DNA of 64,000 bases from Streptomyces sp. IMTB 2501 (GCF_001953885.1 NZ_MQUS01000012.1:62001-126000), one strand, 5' to 3'; numbered from the stretch's first letter, positions 17,256 to 26,053 are shown. Notes: generated by a model from the sequence alone, not told the origin. Made by a program: numbers and translations.

Positions 17256-18713
17256 TCAGACCTCCTCCGCCGTCGCCGTGCGCTCCCGGCGGGCAAGCAG
17301 CGCGTACAGGGCGGCGCCGAGTGCCGTGCCGATGAACCAGGAGTACGGCGCCACATCGCTGAAGCTCTTCACCAGGGCCAGTACGGCGGCGACCGCGGCG
17401 GCGGGCAGGAACGCCCACAGCGCCATCGGGTTGACGCCCCCGCGGTAGTGGTACGGCGAGCCCGCGCGGGCGTCGAACAGCGCGTCGACGTCGACCTTGC
17501 CGCGCTTGACCCAGTAGTAGTCGATCATGATCACGCCGAACAGGGGGCCAAGGAAGGCGCCGAGGCCGCCGAGGAAGTAGTTGACGACGGTCGGGTTGGA
17601 GAACAGGTTCCAGGGGGTGACGACCAGCGCGGCGACCGTGCTGATCATGCCGCCGACCTTGAAGGTGATCCTCTGCGGCCAGACGTTGGCCAGGTCGTAC
17701 GCCGGCGAGACGAAGTTGGCGACGATGTTGACGCCCATGGTGGCGACCGCGAAGGCCAGCGCCGCGACGATGAGCACCCAGGTGTTGCCGACCTTGGCGA
17801 CCAGTTCCGCCGGGTCGGTGATGGCCTGCCCGAACGCCTTCAGCGAGCCGGCCGTGACGATCACCGACACGACGACGAAGGCGGTGGAGTTGATCGGCAG
17901 GCCCCAGAAGTTGCCGCGCCGGACGGTCCGGTAGTCGGGTGCGAAGCGCGAGAAGTCGCAGAAGTTGAGCATCAGCGTGCCGTAGGTGGCGAGGATGAGG
18001 CCGATCGCACCGAACCACTGCCGCCACTGCTCACCCGTGGACACCGGGTGCGGGGTGGAGGTGAGCGAGATGCTCCAGTGAGCCTTGGCCAGGACCCAGA
18101 CCGCCAGCGCGATCATCACCAGCCAGATCACCGGGCCGCAGAAGTCCTGGAACTTGCGCACCGCTTCCATGCCCTGGCTGATGATCAACCACTGGAGCGC
18201 CCAGAGCGAGACGAAGGAGATCCAGCCGAGCGCGTCCAGGCCGAGGAAGGAGTGGTGAGTGAGGGACGCGAGGCCCGGCCAGGCCGCGAGCAGCATCACA
18301 TTGACGGCGACGGAGGCCAGATAGGTCTGGATGCCGTACCACATGATGGCGATCACGGCTCTGATCAGCGCGGGGATGTTGGCGCCCCAAATGCCGAAGC
18401 TGATACGGCTGACCACCGGGAAGGGCACGCCGTGGCGCTGGCCGATCTTCCCCATCCGGTTCATGCCGATGTAGATCAGCACGAAGCCGACGAGCAGGGC
18501 GGTGAAGACCTGCCAGACGTTCATGCCGAGGACCAGCAGACCAGCGGCGAAGGTGTAGTTGCCGAGGTTGTGGACGTCGGACATCCACATGGCGAACAGG
18601 TCGAAGACCTTCCAGTTCCGCTGCTCGGCGGGGGCGAGGTCCTCGTTGACGAGTCGGGGGTCGGGGACGAACGCGGGGGCGCCGGTGGCTTCGGCGCGGT
18701 CGGCGAGGGACAC
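17256..18713 (-). CDS. NCS1-family nucleobase/hydantoin/allantoin permease
   Basis: A 485-residue membrane transporter with about 12 helices. The N-terminal NEDLAPAEQRNWKVFDLFAMW and the following DVHNLGNYTFAAGLLVLG are the typical NCS1 start, and VSRISFGIWGANIPALIRA is a family motif. NCS1 proteins bring in purines, pyrimidines, allantoin, hydantoins or thiamine using an ion gradient. The racemase-fold gene downstream favours a hydantoin- or ureide-like substrate, but that is inference from context. The GTG start follows AGGAGG. A GntR regulator gene diverges from it across a palindromic operator-like site. Confidence 0.9.
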   Translation of the reverse strand: MSLADRAEATGAPAFVPDPRLVNEDLAPAEQRNWKVFDLFAMWMSDVHNLGNYTFAAGLLVLGMNVWQVFTALLVGFVLIYIGMNRMGKIGQRHGVPFPVVSRISFGIWGANIPALIRAVIAIMWYGIQTYLASVAVNVMLLAAWPGLASLTHHSFLGLDALGWISFVSLWALQWLIISQGMEAVRKFQDFCGPVIWLVMIALAVWVLAKAHWSISLTSTPHPVSTGEQWRQWFGAIGLILATYGTLMLNFCDFSRFAPDYRTVRRGNFWGLPINSTAFVVVSVIVTAGSLKAFGQAITDPAELVAKVGNTWVLIVAALAFAVATMGVNIVANFVSPAYDLANVWPQRITFKVGGMISTVAALVVTPWNLFSNPTVVNYFLGGLGAFLGPLFGVIMIDYYWVKRGKVDVDALFDARAGSPYHYRGGVNPMALWAFLPAAAVAAVLALVKSFSDVAPYSWFIGTALGAALYALLARRERTATAEEV

Positions 18714-18797
18714 GGGGCCTCCTGAACAGGGGGGACGAAGGGGCCGTACCGTAGGAACTCGGGCACACCGCCGGCCGAAACTCAGCGGCGCGATCGA

Positions 18798-18811
18798 TTT
18801 GGTATACCAAA
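18798..18811. promoter_or_regulatory. Perfect 14-bp palindrome, likely GntR operator
   Basis: TTTGGTATACCAAA is fully symmetric and lies between the permease start (18713) and the regulator start (18904). FCD-class GntR proteins typically bind short palindromes with a GGTATACC-like or TGGTxxxACCA core, so this is a good candidate site for the adjacent regulator. The assignment is from position and symmetry. Confidence 0.75.
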
Positions 18812-18903
18812 CTGCCGACATGGTGCCGCCGTCAAGCGTTCGGACCGATGTCGTTGCCGTTACGGCCCCGTAAAAGCCGCCTCGCGTCGGCGAAGATGGG
18901 CCC

Positions 18904-19566
18904 ATGACGACGATCGAACCCCTGGGCGCGGTGCGCGAGCGGGTCCTGGCGAGCCTGCGGGAGGACATCATCGCCGGGCGCCTGGGGCCGGGCGACCGGC
19001 TCGTCGAACGGGAGCTGGCCGAGCGGTTCGGCGTCTCGCGGGTGCCGGTGCGGGAGGCGATCCGCGCCCTGGTCGCCGAGGGCTTCGTCCTCTTCGAGTC
19101 GGCCCGCCGCACCGTCGTACGCCGGCTGACCCCGACCGATGTCCGGGAACTCTTCGAGCTGCGCGAGGCGTTGGAGGTGTACGCGGCGGGGCTGGCGGCG
19201 TCCCGGGTGACCCCTGAGGCCCTGACGGAGCTGCGGGAACTGCTCGACCAGGCGGAGCGGGCCACGAAGGAGGGCGATGCGGAGGCGATCACTGACATCA
19301 ACACACGCTTTCACGACCGTATCCGCGCCCTGGCCGGCAACAGCCTGCTGATCTCGGTCATGGAGCCGGTAGACGGCCGCCTGCGCTGGCTGACCCGGCA
19401 GAACGAGGAATGGCCCCAACTCCTCACCGAGCACCGCGAGTTGTACGAGGCGATCGCCTCCGGCGACCCGGACCGCGCCCGCACCCACGCCCTCGACCAC
19501 GTCCGCGCCAACTATCGCTCGACGGTACGGCACCTGTTCGGAACCGATGCTGCCGACGGTCACTGA
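18904..19566 (+). CDS. GntR-family regulator, FCD type
   Basis: A 220-residue repressor-type regulator. The winged helix (about 10-75) has DIIAGRLGPGDRLVERELAE and the recognition region RFGVSRVPVREAIRALVAEG. The FCD effector domain (about 85-210) has ELFELREALEVYAAGLA, DINTRFHDRI and EHRELYEAIASGD. The D..FH...H-type metal/ligand residues are partly visible. It faces the permease/racemase-fold operon and probably controls it from the palindrome at 18798-18811, with the transported compound or a breakdown product as ligand (inference). Confidence 0.9.
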   Translation: MTTIEPLGAVRERVLASLREDIIAGRLGPGDRLVERELAERFGVSRVPVREAIRALVAEGFVLFESARRTVVRRLTPTDVRELFELREALEVYAAGLAASRVTPEALTELRELLDQAERATKEGDAEAITDINTRFHDRIRALAGNSLLISVMEPVDGRLRWLTRQNEEWPQLLTEHRELYEAIASGDPDRARTHALDHVRANYRSTVRHLFGTDAADGH

Positions 19567-19664
19567 GCCGAAAGCGACGGAGGGGCCGCTGCCGACGCCT
19601 GAGGGGGCGGCCGTCGACTGAGAAGTGGCTCCCGGGGAGAGAGGCCGCACCGGCCCACCGACAG

Positions 19665-20396
19665 CTACCGACCTACGGACGGCTGCCGGCCTACGGACGA
19701 CTGCCGCAGGCCGGCCGCTTGTGCCGCCGTGCTCAGTACCTCGCGGAGCATCTGCGGGGTGAGCCGGCCGGTGAAGGTGTTGCGCTGGCTGACGTGGAAG
19801 CAGCCGAAGAGGTCCAGTCCGTCGAGCGGGACCCGGGTGCCATGGGCGAAGGCCGGGCGGGGCCGGGGCACGGTCCAGCCCGCCTCGGCGAACGCGGGCA
19901 GAGCGGCCTGCCAGCCGAAGGCGCCGAGGACGACCACGGCCCTCAGCGTCGGGCGCAGCAGCCTCAGCTCCTGGACCAGCCAGGGGCGGCAGGTGTCGCG
20001 CTCGCCGGGGGTCGGCTTGTTGGCGGGCGGGGCGCAGTGCACGGGCGCGGTGACGCGGACGCCGTACAACTCCAGCCCGTCGTCGGCGCTGACGGAGGCG
20101 GGTTGCGAGGCGAGCCCCACGTCGTAAAGCGCCTGGTAGAGCACATCTCCGGAGCGGTCGCCGGTGAACATGCGGCCGGTGCGGTTGCCGCCGTGCGCGG
20201 CCGGGGCCAGGCCGATGATCGCCAGCCGGGCGTCGGCCGGACCGAAGCCGGGCACCGGCCGCCCCCAGTACGTCCAGTCGGCGAACGCGGCCCGTTTCGT
20301 ACGGGCCACCTCCTCGCGCCACTCGACCAGCCGGGGGCAGGCCCGGCACCGCGCGACCCGCCGGTCGAGCCGGGCGAGAGCGCTGCTGTCGTCCAT
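19665..20396 (-). CDS. Uracil-DNA glycosylase, family 5 (UDGb type)
   Basis: A 243-residue DNA repair enzyme removing uracil and related deaminated bases. Family 5 marks are GLAPAAHGGNRTGRMFTGD, the C-terminal HVSQRNTFTGRLT, and cysteines for an iron-sulfur cluster: C17 and C20 (CRAC) with two more in CAPPANKPTPGERDTC. The C-terminal tail repeats QSSVGRQPSVGR because of a small direct duplication in the DNA near 19670-19705. The ATG at 20396 gives a normal length. It is a single gene, convergent with the GntR regulator. Confidence 0.9.
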   Translation of the reverse strand: MDDSSALARLDRRVARCRACPRLVEWREEVARTKRAAFADWTYWGRPVPGFGPADARLAIIGLAPAAHGGNRTGRMFTGDRSGDVLYQALYDVGLASQPASVSADDGLELYGVRVTAPVHCAPPANKPTPGERDTCRPWLVQELRLLRPTLRAVVVLGAFGWQAALPAFAEAGWTVPRPRPAFAHGTRVPLDGLDLFGCFHVSQRNTFTGRLTPQMLREVLSTAAQAAGLRQSSVGRQPSVGR

Positions 20397-20404
20397 ACGG
20401 CCAC

Positions 20405-21110
20405 GGTATGCCCCTGGCGAGCGGGACGAGGATCGGGAAAGGCGAACCTTCTCTTCCGCTCTGCGCCGATGGCTCTCCGGTGGTGGCGGCCGTGTTCGCC
20501 CCCGCTCTCGGTGCTGCTCGGGCCAGTTCGTTGACCAGCGGGGTCGAACCACCGGTCGCGATGCAGGACACCTTGGATCCCCACGCCCGCGCGAGCGCCT
20601 CCGGAGCCGCCCGACAGGCGGCACCGCCGGTGACGGCTTCGAAGCCGGGTCCGGTGTCGCCGGGCGTGACCGTGAGCGGAACACCGAAGGGCCTGAGCGA
20701 CCGCAGACGCCCGACAACCGCCACCTGTGCCTCGCTCGGGGTCCTGCAACGGGTGGAACCGCACGTTCAGCTTGGCGTGGGCGTACGGTACGGCGGCCGA
20801 GGCGGCGCGGTCGACGCTCGGTGTGTCGAGTCCGATGACCGTGATCGCCGGACCGCTCCACAACCACTCCGCCAGCGTGCCGCCCCCCATGACCGGCACT
20901 CCCTCCTCCAACAGCCCATCAACCCTGCCCACCGTGTCCACGCCACCTCCGGCACTCCGTGCCCCCGCCTCCGACTCGATCCCGTCAACAGCCACGGCGG
21001 CGCGGAGGCCCGGCGCATCCGGGGTGCGCCAGGACGGGCGCGGCCCACCACCACGCCGGGCGTCGCCAGACCCAGACCCGGGAAATGGCCTCCGGCGCAC
21101 CCGGTCGAGG
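20405..21110 (-). pseudogene. Remnant of an M20-family peptidase (C-terminal part)
   Basis: On the minus strand one frame reads GGGTLAEWLWSGPAITVIGL...VPYAHAKLNVRFHPLQDP, then near 20730 the continuing sequence moves to another frame as AVVGRLRSLRPFGVPLTVTP followed by GFEAVTGG and ATGGSTPLVNELARAAP. These segments in order match the second half of M20 dipeptidases. The N-terminal catalytic half with the zinc ligands is absent, the frame is broken at least once, and the extreme C-terminus is unrecognisable. It is a truncated, frameshifted gene. Confidence 0.72.
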
Positions 21111-21126
21111 GGGTTAAGGTCGGGGC

Positions 21127-21867
21127 ATGGCTTCCGAGGATGCGGACGAGATCGTGAACCGTGGCACCGACGGACCGGACGGAACCAGCCCCGCCCAGGA
21201 TGCCCAGGGCTCGGCTGTCTCCGAAGACCAGCCCGTCGATCCGAAGGTCGCCGCCGCGGTGGCCGCCGCCGAGGCCGCGGGGCCGGCCAACGGCGAGACG
21301 GTCCGGATCGACAGCTGGATCTGGGCCGTGCGTCTGATCAAGACGCGTTCCCTGGGCGCCACCGCCTGCCGGGGCGGCCACGTCCATGTGAACGGTGAGC
21401 GGGTGAAGCCTGCCTACTCCGTACGCGTTGGCGACGAGGTGCGCCTGCGGCACGAGGGCCGCGAGCGGATCGTGATCGTCAAGCGCCTGATCCGCAAGCG
21501 GGTCGGCGCCCCTGTGGCCACCCAGTGCTACGTCGACAATTCACCTCCGCCCCCGCCCCGCGAGGCCGTCACCCCCGCCGGCCTCCGCGACCGCGGCACC
21601 GGCCGCCCCACCAAGCGCGACCGCCGCGAACTGGAACGACTTCGCGGCCTCGCGAGCCCCGGCGCCCCAGGCGGCCTCGGGGCCTGGGGCGGCGCCCCAA
21701 GCCCCGGCGGCTTCGCCGGACTTGGCGGACCCGGTGGCCGGGGTGGCTCCGGATCGGGCGGGCCCGGCGGCTCCGATGGCCGGAGTGGCTCCGGCGCAGG
21801 CGGGCACGGTGAATCCGGCCGGTCCGGCAAGCGCGGCGGATCAAGTGGGACAGGGAGGCACGCCTGA
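21127..21867 (+). CDS. S4-domain RNA-binding protein with Gly/Ser-rich tail
   Basis: A 246-residue protein. The S4 domain spans about residues 58-110: VRIDSWIWAVRLIKTRSLGA, GHVHVNGERVKPAYSVRVGD. This resembles heat-shock protein 15 (HslR), which binds stalled 50S subunits with peptidyl-tRNA. A basic linker follows (KRLIRKRVGAPVA, then PTKRDRRELERLRG). From about residue 176 to the end the protein is almost only Gly, Ser, Arg and Pro. The acidic first 55 residues are probably disordered. Similar Gly/Ser/Arg-coding sequence continues past the stop in a changed frame, so the tail may have been shortened by mutation. Confidence 0.85.
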   Translation: MASEDADEIVNRGTDGPDGTSPAQDAQGSAVSEDQPVDPKVAAAVAAAEAAGPANGETVRIDSWIWAVRLIKTRSLGATACRGGHVHVNGERVKPAYSVRVGDEVRLRHEGRERIVIVKRLIRKRVGAPVATQCYVDNSPPPPPREAVTPAGLRDRGTGRPTKRDRRELERLRGLASPGAPGGLGAWGGAPSPGGFAGLGGPGGRGGSGSGGPGGSDGRSGSGAGGHGESGRSGKRGGSSGTGRHA

Positions 21868-22207
21868 TCCGGGGCCGACAGGCGCGGCCAGCCCGGGACT
21901 GACAAGCGCGGCGGATCTCGCTGGACCGGCAAGCACACCTGATCCGCAAACCGGCAAGCGAGGCCGAACCGAGTCCGGCGAGCGCGGCGGATCCGCGTCG
22001 GGCAGGCACGGCAGATCCGGCTACCGGCAGGTGCGTCGGATCCGGGGACCGGGAAGCGCGGCACATCCGAGTCCGGCCGGACTGGCCGACCTACCCCCGG
22101 GCGGCGGCCCAGAGGCCTCGCCCGAAGGCGTCATCCCCTCTGCACACCGCAGCACCGCCGGCCAGGCCCCCGCGCCCGGTCGACGGCGTCGATGCTGCGT
22201 GCCAGGG
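21868..22207. repeat. Degenerate low-complexity continuation of the S4-protein tail
   Basis: This 340-base gap holds many imperfect copies of a short motif around GGCAAGCGCGGCGGATC, the same kind found at the 3' end of the S4 gene. In another frame it encodes GERGGSASGRHGRSG-like sequence, close to the GKRGGSSGTGRH end of the S4 protein. No separate gene is visible. Confidence 0.6.
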
Positions 22208-22657
22208 TCACCGGCGCAGCGCCAACCGCAGCAGTTCCCCGTTGTGCTCACGGCGGGCCCAGGCGATCAGGGCGAGCGGCACGATCAGGATCAGCGGGGT
22301 CGCCGCGTTCTGGCCGTGGAAGACCGTGAGCTGCACGATGAACGCGCCCACCATGAGGGCGCTGAGCGCGATCGCCGCGAGGGACTGCAGCACGGGGATC
22401 AACAGCGCGACGGCACCGGCGAGTTCGAGCGCGCCGATGGTGTACATGGCCCCGCTGCCCCAGCCGATCTTGTCGAAGGACTCGACGGCCGAGGGGTGCG
22501 CGATGAGCTTGGGCAACGCGCTGGCGACGCCGTAGAACAGCGCGAGCAGCACCTGCACGGACCGCAGCGCGATCCGGGCCGCGCGCCTCCGGCCGCTGAG
22601 GGAGACAGTGGAGGCGACGGAAGCGGTGGAGGTGGCAGAGGCGGTGGTCTCGGACAT
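22208..22657 (-). CDS. DoxX-family membrane protein
   Basis: A 149-residue protein with four predicted membrane helices. Family features are VQVLLALFYGVASALPKLIA, GAMYTIGALELAGAVALLI and GAFIVQLTVFHGQNA. The N-terminal 25 residues are Ser/Thr-rich. DoxX proteins are small quinone- or redox-associated membrane proteins in some bacteria, but most members have no defined role. It is a single gene with its ATG behind AGGAG. Confidence 0.85.
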   Translation of the reverse strand: MSETTASATSTASVASTVSLSGRRRAARIALRSVQVLLALFYGVASALPKLIAHPSAVESFDKIGWGSGAMYTIGALELAGAVALLIPVLQSLAAIALSALMVGAFIVQLTVFHGQNAATPLILIVPLALIAWARREHNGELLRLALRR

Positions 22658-22761
22658 GAGGGTCTCCTGGGGGAAGCGGTGCGGGTTGCTTTCACAGAGG
22701 TAGACCCCACGCGGTCCGGGAACTCATCGCTCTCCGGCCAACCGATGTGACCCGGTGCCCG

Positions 22762-23457
22762 CTATGCCTTCGGCACCGCCCGCACCCATGTCCCGTCCGG
22801 TGTCAGATACTCGTCCACCTCCAGTCCCGCTTCCTCCAGTGCCGACTCGAACTGCTCCTTCGTCAGGGGCCGGGCCAGGAACGTCTGGGTCCAGGCCGCA
22901 TCGGGGAAGACATACTCCGCGCGGACCGAGTTCACTCCGTCTCCGGCAGGCTCGACCGAGGCGATCCGTATGGTGAAGCCGCTCGGGTCGACGCGCTCCC
23001 TCGGTACGTTCGTGTGGTAATCCTCGCCCTCCCGCTGGATCAGCACACAGCCGCCCTCCCCCACATGCCGGGCGCAGGTGCGCAGCATGCCCCGGCGGAC
23101 CTCCTCGTCGCCGGTGTGGACGAGGAACGACGCCAGCATCACCACGTCGAACTTCTCGCCGCCCAGGTCCAGTTCCTCGATGGGGCCGCATATCGTGCGC
23201 GCCCCGCGGACCCGGCTCAGCATGTCGGGGGACTCGTCCACCGCCGTGACCGTGAAGCCGCGGTCGAGCAGGGGGTGGGTCATCCGGCCCACTCCGCTGC
23301 CCAGCTCCAGGATGTGCGCCCCGGCCGGTACCGCCGCGGTGATGACGTCCGGCTCCTCGCCCACCGGCAGCCGCTCGTACAACTCGACCGCGCAGCCGTC
23401 CGGGGTGATCGCACCGGGTCCCGTGCCCTCGTATCCCTCACGCATTTCGACCGTCAT
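22762..23457 (-). CDS. Class I SAM-dependent methyltransferase
   Basis: A 231-residue Rossmann methyltransferase. The SAM motif is ILELGSGVGRMTHPLLDRG (about residues 49-67), followed by VTAVDESPDML and the post-motif FDVVMLASFLVHTGD. The substrate is unknown. The C-terminal TKEQFESALEEAGLEVDEYL is common in the family. In-frame ATGs occur further upstream (23502, 23541) but none has a good ribosome site; I chose the one nearest the conserved region, so the start is uncertain. Confidence 0.82.
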   Translation of the reverse strand: MTVEMREGYEGTGPGAITPDGCAVELYERLPVGEEPDVITAAVPAGAHILELGSGVGRMTHPLLDRGFTVTAVDESPDMLSRVRGARTICGPIEELDLGGEKFDVVMLASFLVHTGDEEVRRGMLRTCARHVGEGGCVLIQREGEDYHTNVPRERVDPSGFTIRIASVEPAGDGVNSVRAEYVFPDAAWTQTFLARPLTKEQFESALEEAGLEVDEYLTPDGTWVRAVPKA

Positions 23458-23547
23458 GCCCGAACAACGGCCCGCCTCCGCACGCCCGTTCCCGTTCGGC
23501 ATCGGTTCACCCGTTCGAGCTATCTCGCGGCTCCGGGGCAACTCCGG

Positions 23548-24474
23548 CTAATCAGCAAGAGTTGACTCGGTCCGGAACGGGAACCATCCGTGCCCGATGT
23601 ACCAGTGGCCGCCCGCCCGCAGATGGTCCCCCACGGCCCGCTCCACGGATGTGCGACGCGGCAGCTTTGCGACCGGCAGGTCGGGGTCCCCGAAGACGAA
23701 CTTGACGGGTTCGGTGTCGGACGGCTCGGTGTCCTCACGGGCGGTGCGGAAGCGTTCCTGGAAGCGGACGATGTTGGAGTCGGCCTGCAGGTACCGCTTC
23801 AACTGCGGGTCGAGCAGCCAGGAATGGCACAGCGCGGCCACCGGCCGCTCCTCGGGGAAGTGCCGGGCGAAGAACTCACGGGCCAGGGCCAGCGAGCGGT
23901 CGCAGGCGGACGGGGTCAGCGGGCCGTGGAAGTCGGGGATGTGCAGGTTGAGGCAGGACGTGCCGGGGACGGCGTCCAGTCCGGCCGCCGCGAGCACCGG
24001 TGCCGTGCGCTGACCGAGCCGCGCCCGCTCGAACTGCAGCCGGCCCAGCTGGAACAGCTCGCCGCGGAAGTGGCGCACAAGCCAGCACCGCGCGTTCACC
24101 CCCGTCGTGCCGTGCCGTCTGCGGTGCACCGCGATCTGACGGCCCAGGTCCGCCAGGGTGCGCCGGGAGATCTCGGGCGGGACGCCACGTTCCCGGTGCC
24201 GGGCGAGGGTGCTCGGGACCGCGGCGAGGAAGACGTACACGGCGAAGGTGCCGCTCAGCCCGGCAGGCGCCGCGTCGAACAGCTCCGCCAGGTCGGGTGG
24301 GTGGCCGGTCCCCTCCGGTCCGCGGAACAGCTCCTCGACGCACTCCCGCAGGAGTCTCAGCGCGCCCGGGTCACCGGTCACCCGGGACCGCAGGGCCACC
24401 AGCGCGTTGATGTCCTCGTGCGGCACGGCCAGGTCGAGGAGCAGTTCGGGCAGGTCGTCGGCGTCCGGCAGCAT
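23548..24474 (-). CDS. Acyltransferase-like (GNAT-fold) conserved protein
   Basis: A 308-residue soluble protein. The C-terminal two thirds contain RHFRGELFQLGRLQFER, LNLHIPDFHGPLTP and ALCHSWLLDPQLKRYL, which I recall from actinobacterial proteins annotated as acyltransferase-domain or GNAT-like (DUF5596). The N-terminal part is helical. No catalytic residues can be named with confidence. Gene neighbours give no functional hint: it diverges from a DUF6343 gene and follows no operon. Confidence 0.65.
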   Translation of the reverse strand: MLPDADDLPELLLDLAVPHEDINALVALRSRVTGDPGALRLLRECVEELFRGPEGTGHPPDLAELFDAAPAGLSGTFAVYVFLAAVPSTLARHRERGVPPEISRRTLADLGRQIAVHRRRHGTTGVNARCWLVRHFRGELFQLGRLQFERARLGQRTAPVLAAAGLDAVPGTSCLNLHIPDFHGPLTPSACDRSLALAREFFARHFPEERPVAALCHSWLLDPQLKRYLQADSNIVRFQERFRTAREDTEPSDTEPVKFVFGDPDLPVAKLPRRTSVERAVGDHLRAGGHWYIGHGWFPFRTESTLAD

Positions 24475-24581
24475 CGGATCCCCCCTTCGGCGAGCGGCGG
24501 ACGAGTTCGACGAGCGGCGGTCGGGCGCCGTTGATGAACGTCGTCACCGAAGAGTACGTTGCAAGGAGGAGTGGTGATCCG

Positions 24582-24878
24582 ATGCGTACGGGCAGTGAAC
24601 CGGCGACCGCGCGCAGTGCTCTGCGGGCGCGGTTCTGGCTGAGCATGTGGGGACTGGTCTGGTCGGTCTTCGGCACGGCGGCGTTCGCGCTCGTCGGGCG
24701 CCCCGGCTGGGCGGCGGCCTGCGCGGTGCTGTGGCTGGTGGCCACCGTCGACATGGTCATGATCCTCCGGCACATCCGGCAGGGCCCGCACTATCAGCCG
24801 GGCCGCGACGTGCCGCCGTACCGGCCGCCGGAGAGCGGACCGCCGTTCCCCGGGCCACCTCGGCATCGCCATCCGTGA
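24582..24878 (+). CDS. DUF6343 small membrane protein
   Basis: A 98-residue protein with two membrane helices (FWLSMWGLVWSVFGTAAFAL and AACAVLWLVATVDMVMIL) and a Pro-rich tail RQGPHYQPGRDVPPYRPP. This matches what I recall as DUF6343, a streptomycete family of unknown role. AAGGAGGA lies 11-12 bases before the ATG, a little far but the only good site. It diverges from the acyltransferase-like gene. Confidence 0.72.
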   Translation: MRTGSEPATARSALRARFWLSMWGLVWSVFGTAAFALVGRPGWAAACAVLWLVATVDMVMILRHIRQGPHYQPGRDVPPYRPPESGPPFPGPPRHRHP

Positions 24879-24998
24879 TCGACTGTGGCAGAGCCGTCCA
24901 TGATCAACCGAGTCGGCGTCATCCGTGGTCCACCGAGCCACCGGCACCCGTGATCCAGCAGGCCACGGGCATCCGCGACACCCGCGTGTGGTGCGTGC

Positions 24999-25379
24999 TC
25001 AGTCGTCGAAGCGAGCGGCCTTCAGGTACTGCGGGTTGGGGTCCAGCGCGGCCGCGAGGCGAAAATGGCGTTTGGCCTGGTCGGAGCGGCCCTGGCGTTC
25101 ATAGGTGCGGGCCAGTGCGAAGTGCGCGAACGCGTTGTCCGGCTCGCGCTCCAGCACGATCGTGAACTCCAGCTCGGCGGGCCGCAGTTGCGCTGCCGCG
25201 AAGAAAGCCCGCGCGCGGAGCAGCCGGGCCGCCGTGTTCTCGGGATGCACGGCGATGACTCCGTCGAGCAGCTTCACCGCGCCCCGTGGGTCCCGCGAGT
25301 TGAGCAGATGCTCGGCTGCGCGGAAGTCGATGACATGCGTCTCCGGAGTACGTCCGGTGGAACCGCTGGTCTCGGGCAC
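24999..25379 (-). CDS. Tetratricopeptide-repeat protein
   Basis: A 126-residue protein built of about two and a half TPR units: AEHLLNSRDPRGAVKLLDGV, then AAQLRPAELEFTIVLEREPD and RTYERQGRSDQAKRHFRLAA. TPRs mediate protein contacts; no partner is known. The GTG start at 25379 gives a compact protein. It lies 50 bases downstream of coaE on the same strand and may be co-transcribed with it. Confidence 0.85.
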   Translation of the reverse strand: MPETSGSTGRTPETHVIDFRAAEHLLNSRDPRGAVKLLDGVIAVHPENTAARLLRARAFFAAAQLRPAELEFTIVLEREPDNAFAHFALARTYERQGRSDQAKRHFRLAAALDPNPQYLKAARFDD

Positions 25380-25429
25380 GGCTGAGTCCTTCCCTCACTG
25401 CAGGGTTTCAACGCCCGCGGAGGGGGCCG

Positions 25430-26053
25430 CTATTCCGAGTCCCGTTCCGCGGAACCCTCGCGGGCCCGCCGTACGAGGTGCTCCCACACCTCGTCGACGC
25501 GCTTGCGCAGCGCGTCCAGAGGTACGTCGTTGTCGATCACGATGTCCGCGATCTCCCGGCGCTGCTCGCGGCTCGCCTGCGTGGCCATACGCGCGCGTGC
25601 GTCCTGCTCGGTCATCCCGCGCAGCCGGACCAGCCGGTCGAGCTGGGTCTCGGGGCTCGCGTCCACGACGACCACAAGGTCGTAGAGCGGTGCCAGGCCG
25701 TTCTCGGTGAGGAGAGGTACGTCGTGGATCACGACGGAGTCGGCTCCCGCGGTCTCCTCCAGCGCGCGGGAGCGGACACCCACCAGGGGGTGCACGATCG
25801 AGTTCAGGACGGCGAGCTTCTCGGGATCGGCGAAGACGATCGAGCCGAGCTTGGGCCGGTCCAGGCTGCCGTCGGCAGTGAGGACGTCCGTGCCGAAGGC
25901 CTCGACCACGGCGGAGAGACCGGACGTGCCCGGTGCCACGACCTCGCGCGCGATGCGGTCCGCGTCGATCAGCACGGCGCCATGCTCCACGAGCAGCCGT
26001 GACACCTCGCTCTTGCCGGCGCCGATCCCACCGGTCAGGCCCACTTTCAGCAT
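25430..26053 (-). CDS. coaE: Dephospho-CoA kinase
   Basis: A 207-residue kinase catalysing the last step of coenzyme A synthesis, phosphorylation of the 3'-hydroxyl of dephospho-CoA. The P-loop GLTGGIGAGKS is at residues 5-15, followed by DADRIAREVVAPG and the lid region RLVRLRGMTEQDARARMATQ. The length is normal for a single-domain CoaE without the GrpB extension found in some actinobacteria. I chose the ATG at 26053 because it begins directly at LKVGLTGG. It lies between the PAC2 and TPR genes, all on the minus strand. Confidence 0.93.
   Translation of the reverse strand: MLKVGLTGGIGAGKSEVSRLLVEHGAVLIDADRIAREVVAPGTSGLSAVVEAFGTDVLTADGSLDRPKLGSIVFADPEKLAVLNSIVHPLVGVRSRALEETAGADSVVIHDVPLLTENGLAPLYDLVVVVDASPETQLDRLVRLRGMTEQDARARMATQASREQRREIADIVIDNDVPLDALRKRVDEVWEHLVRRAREGSAERDSE

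Noticed and set aside
24866..24998. Degenerate repeats around CCGTGATC between the DUF6343 and TPR genes
   Set aside because: About four loosely similar pieces of roughly 20-30 bases; the similarity is too weak to define a unit.
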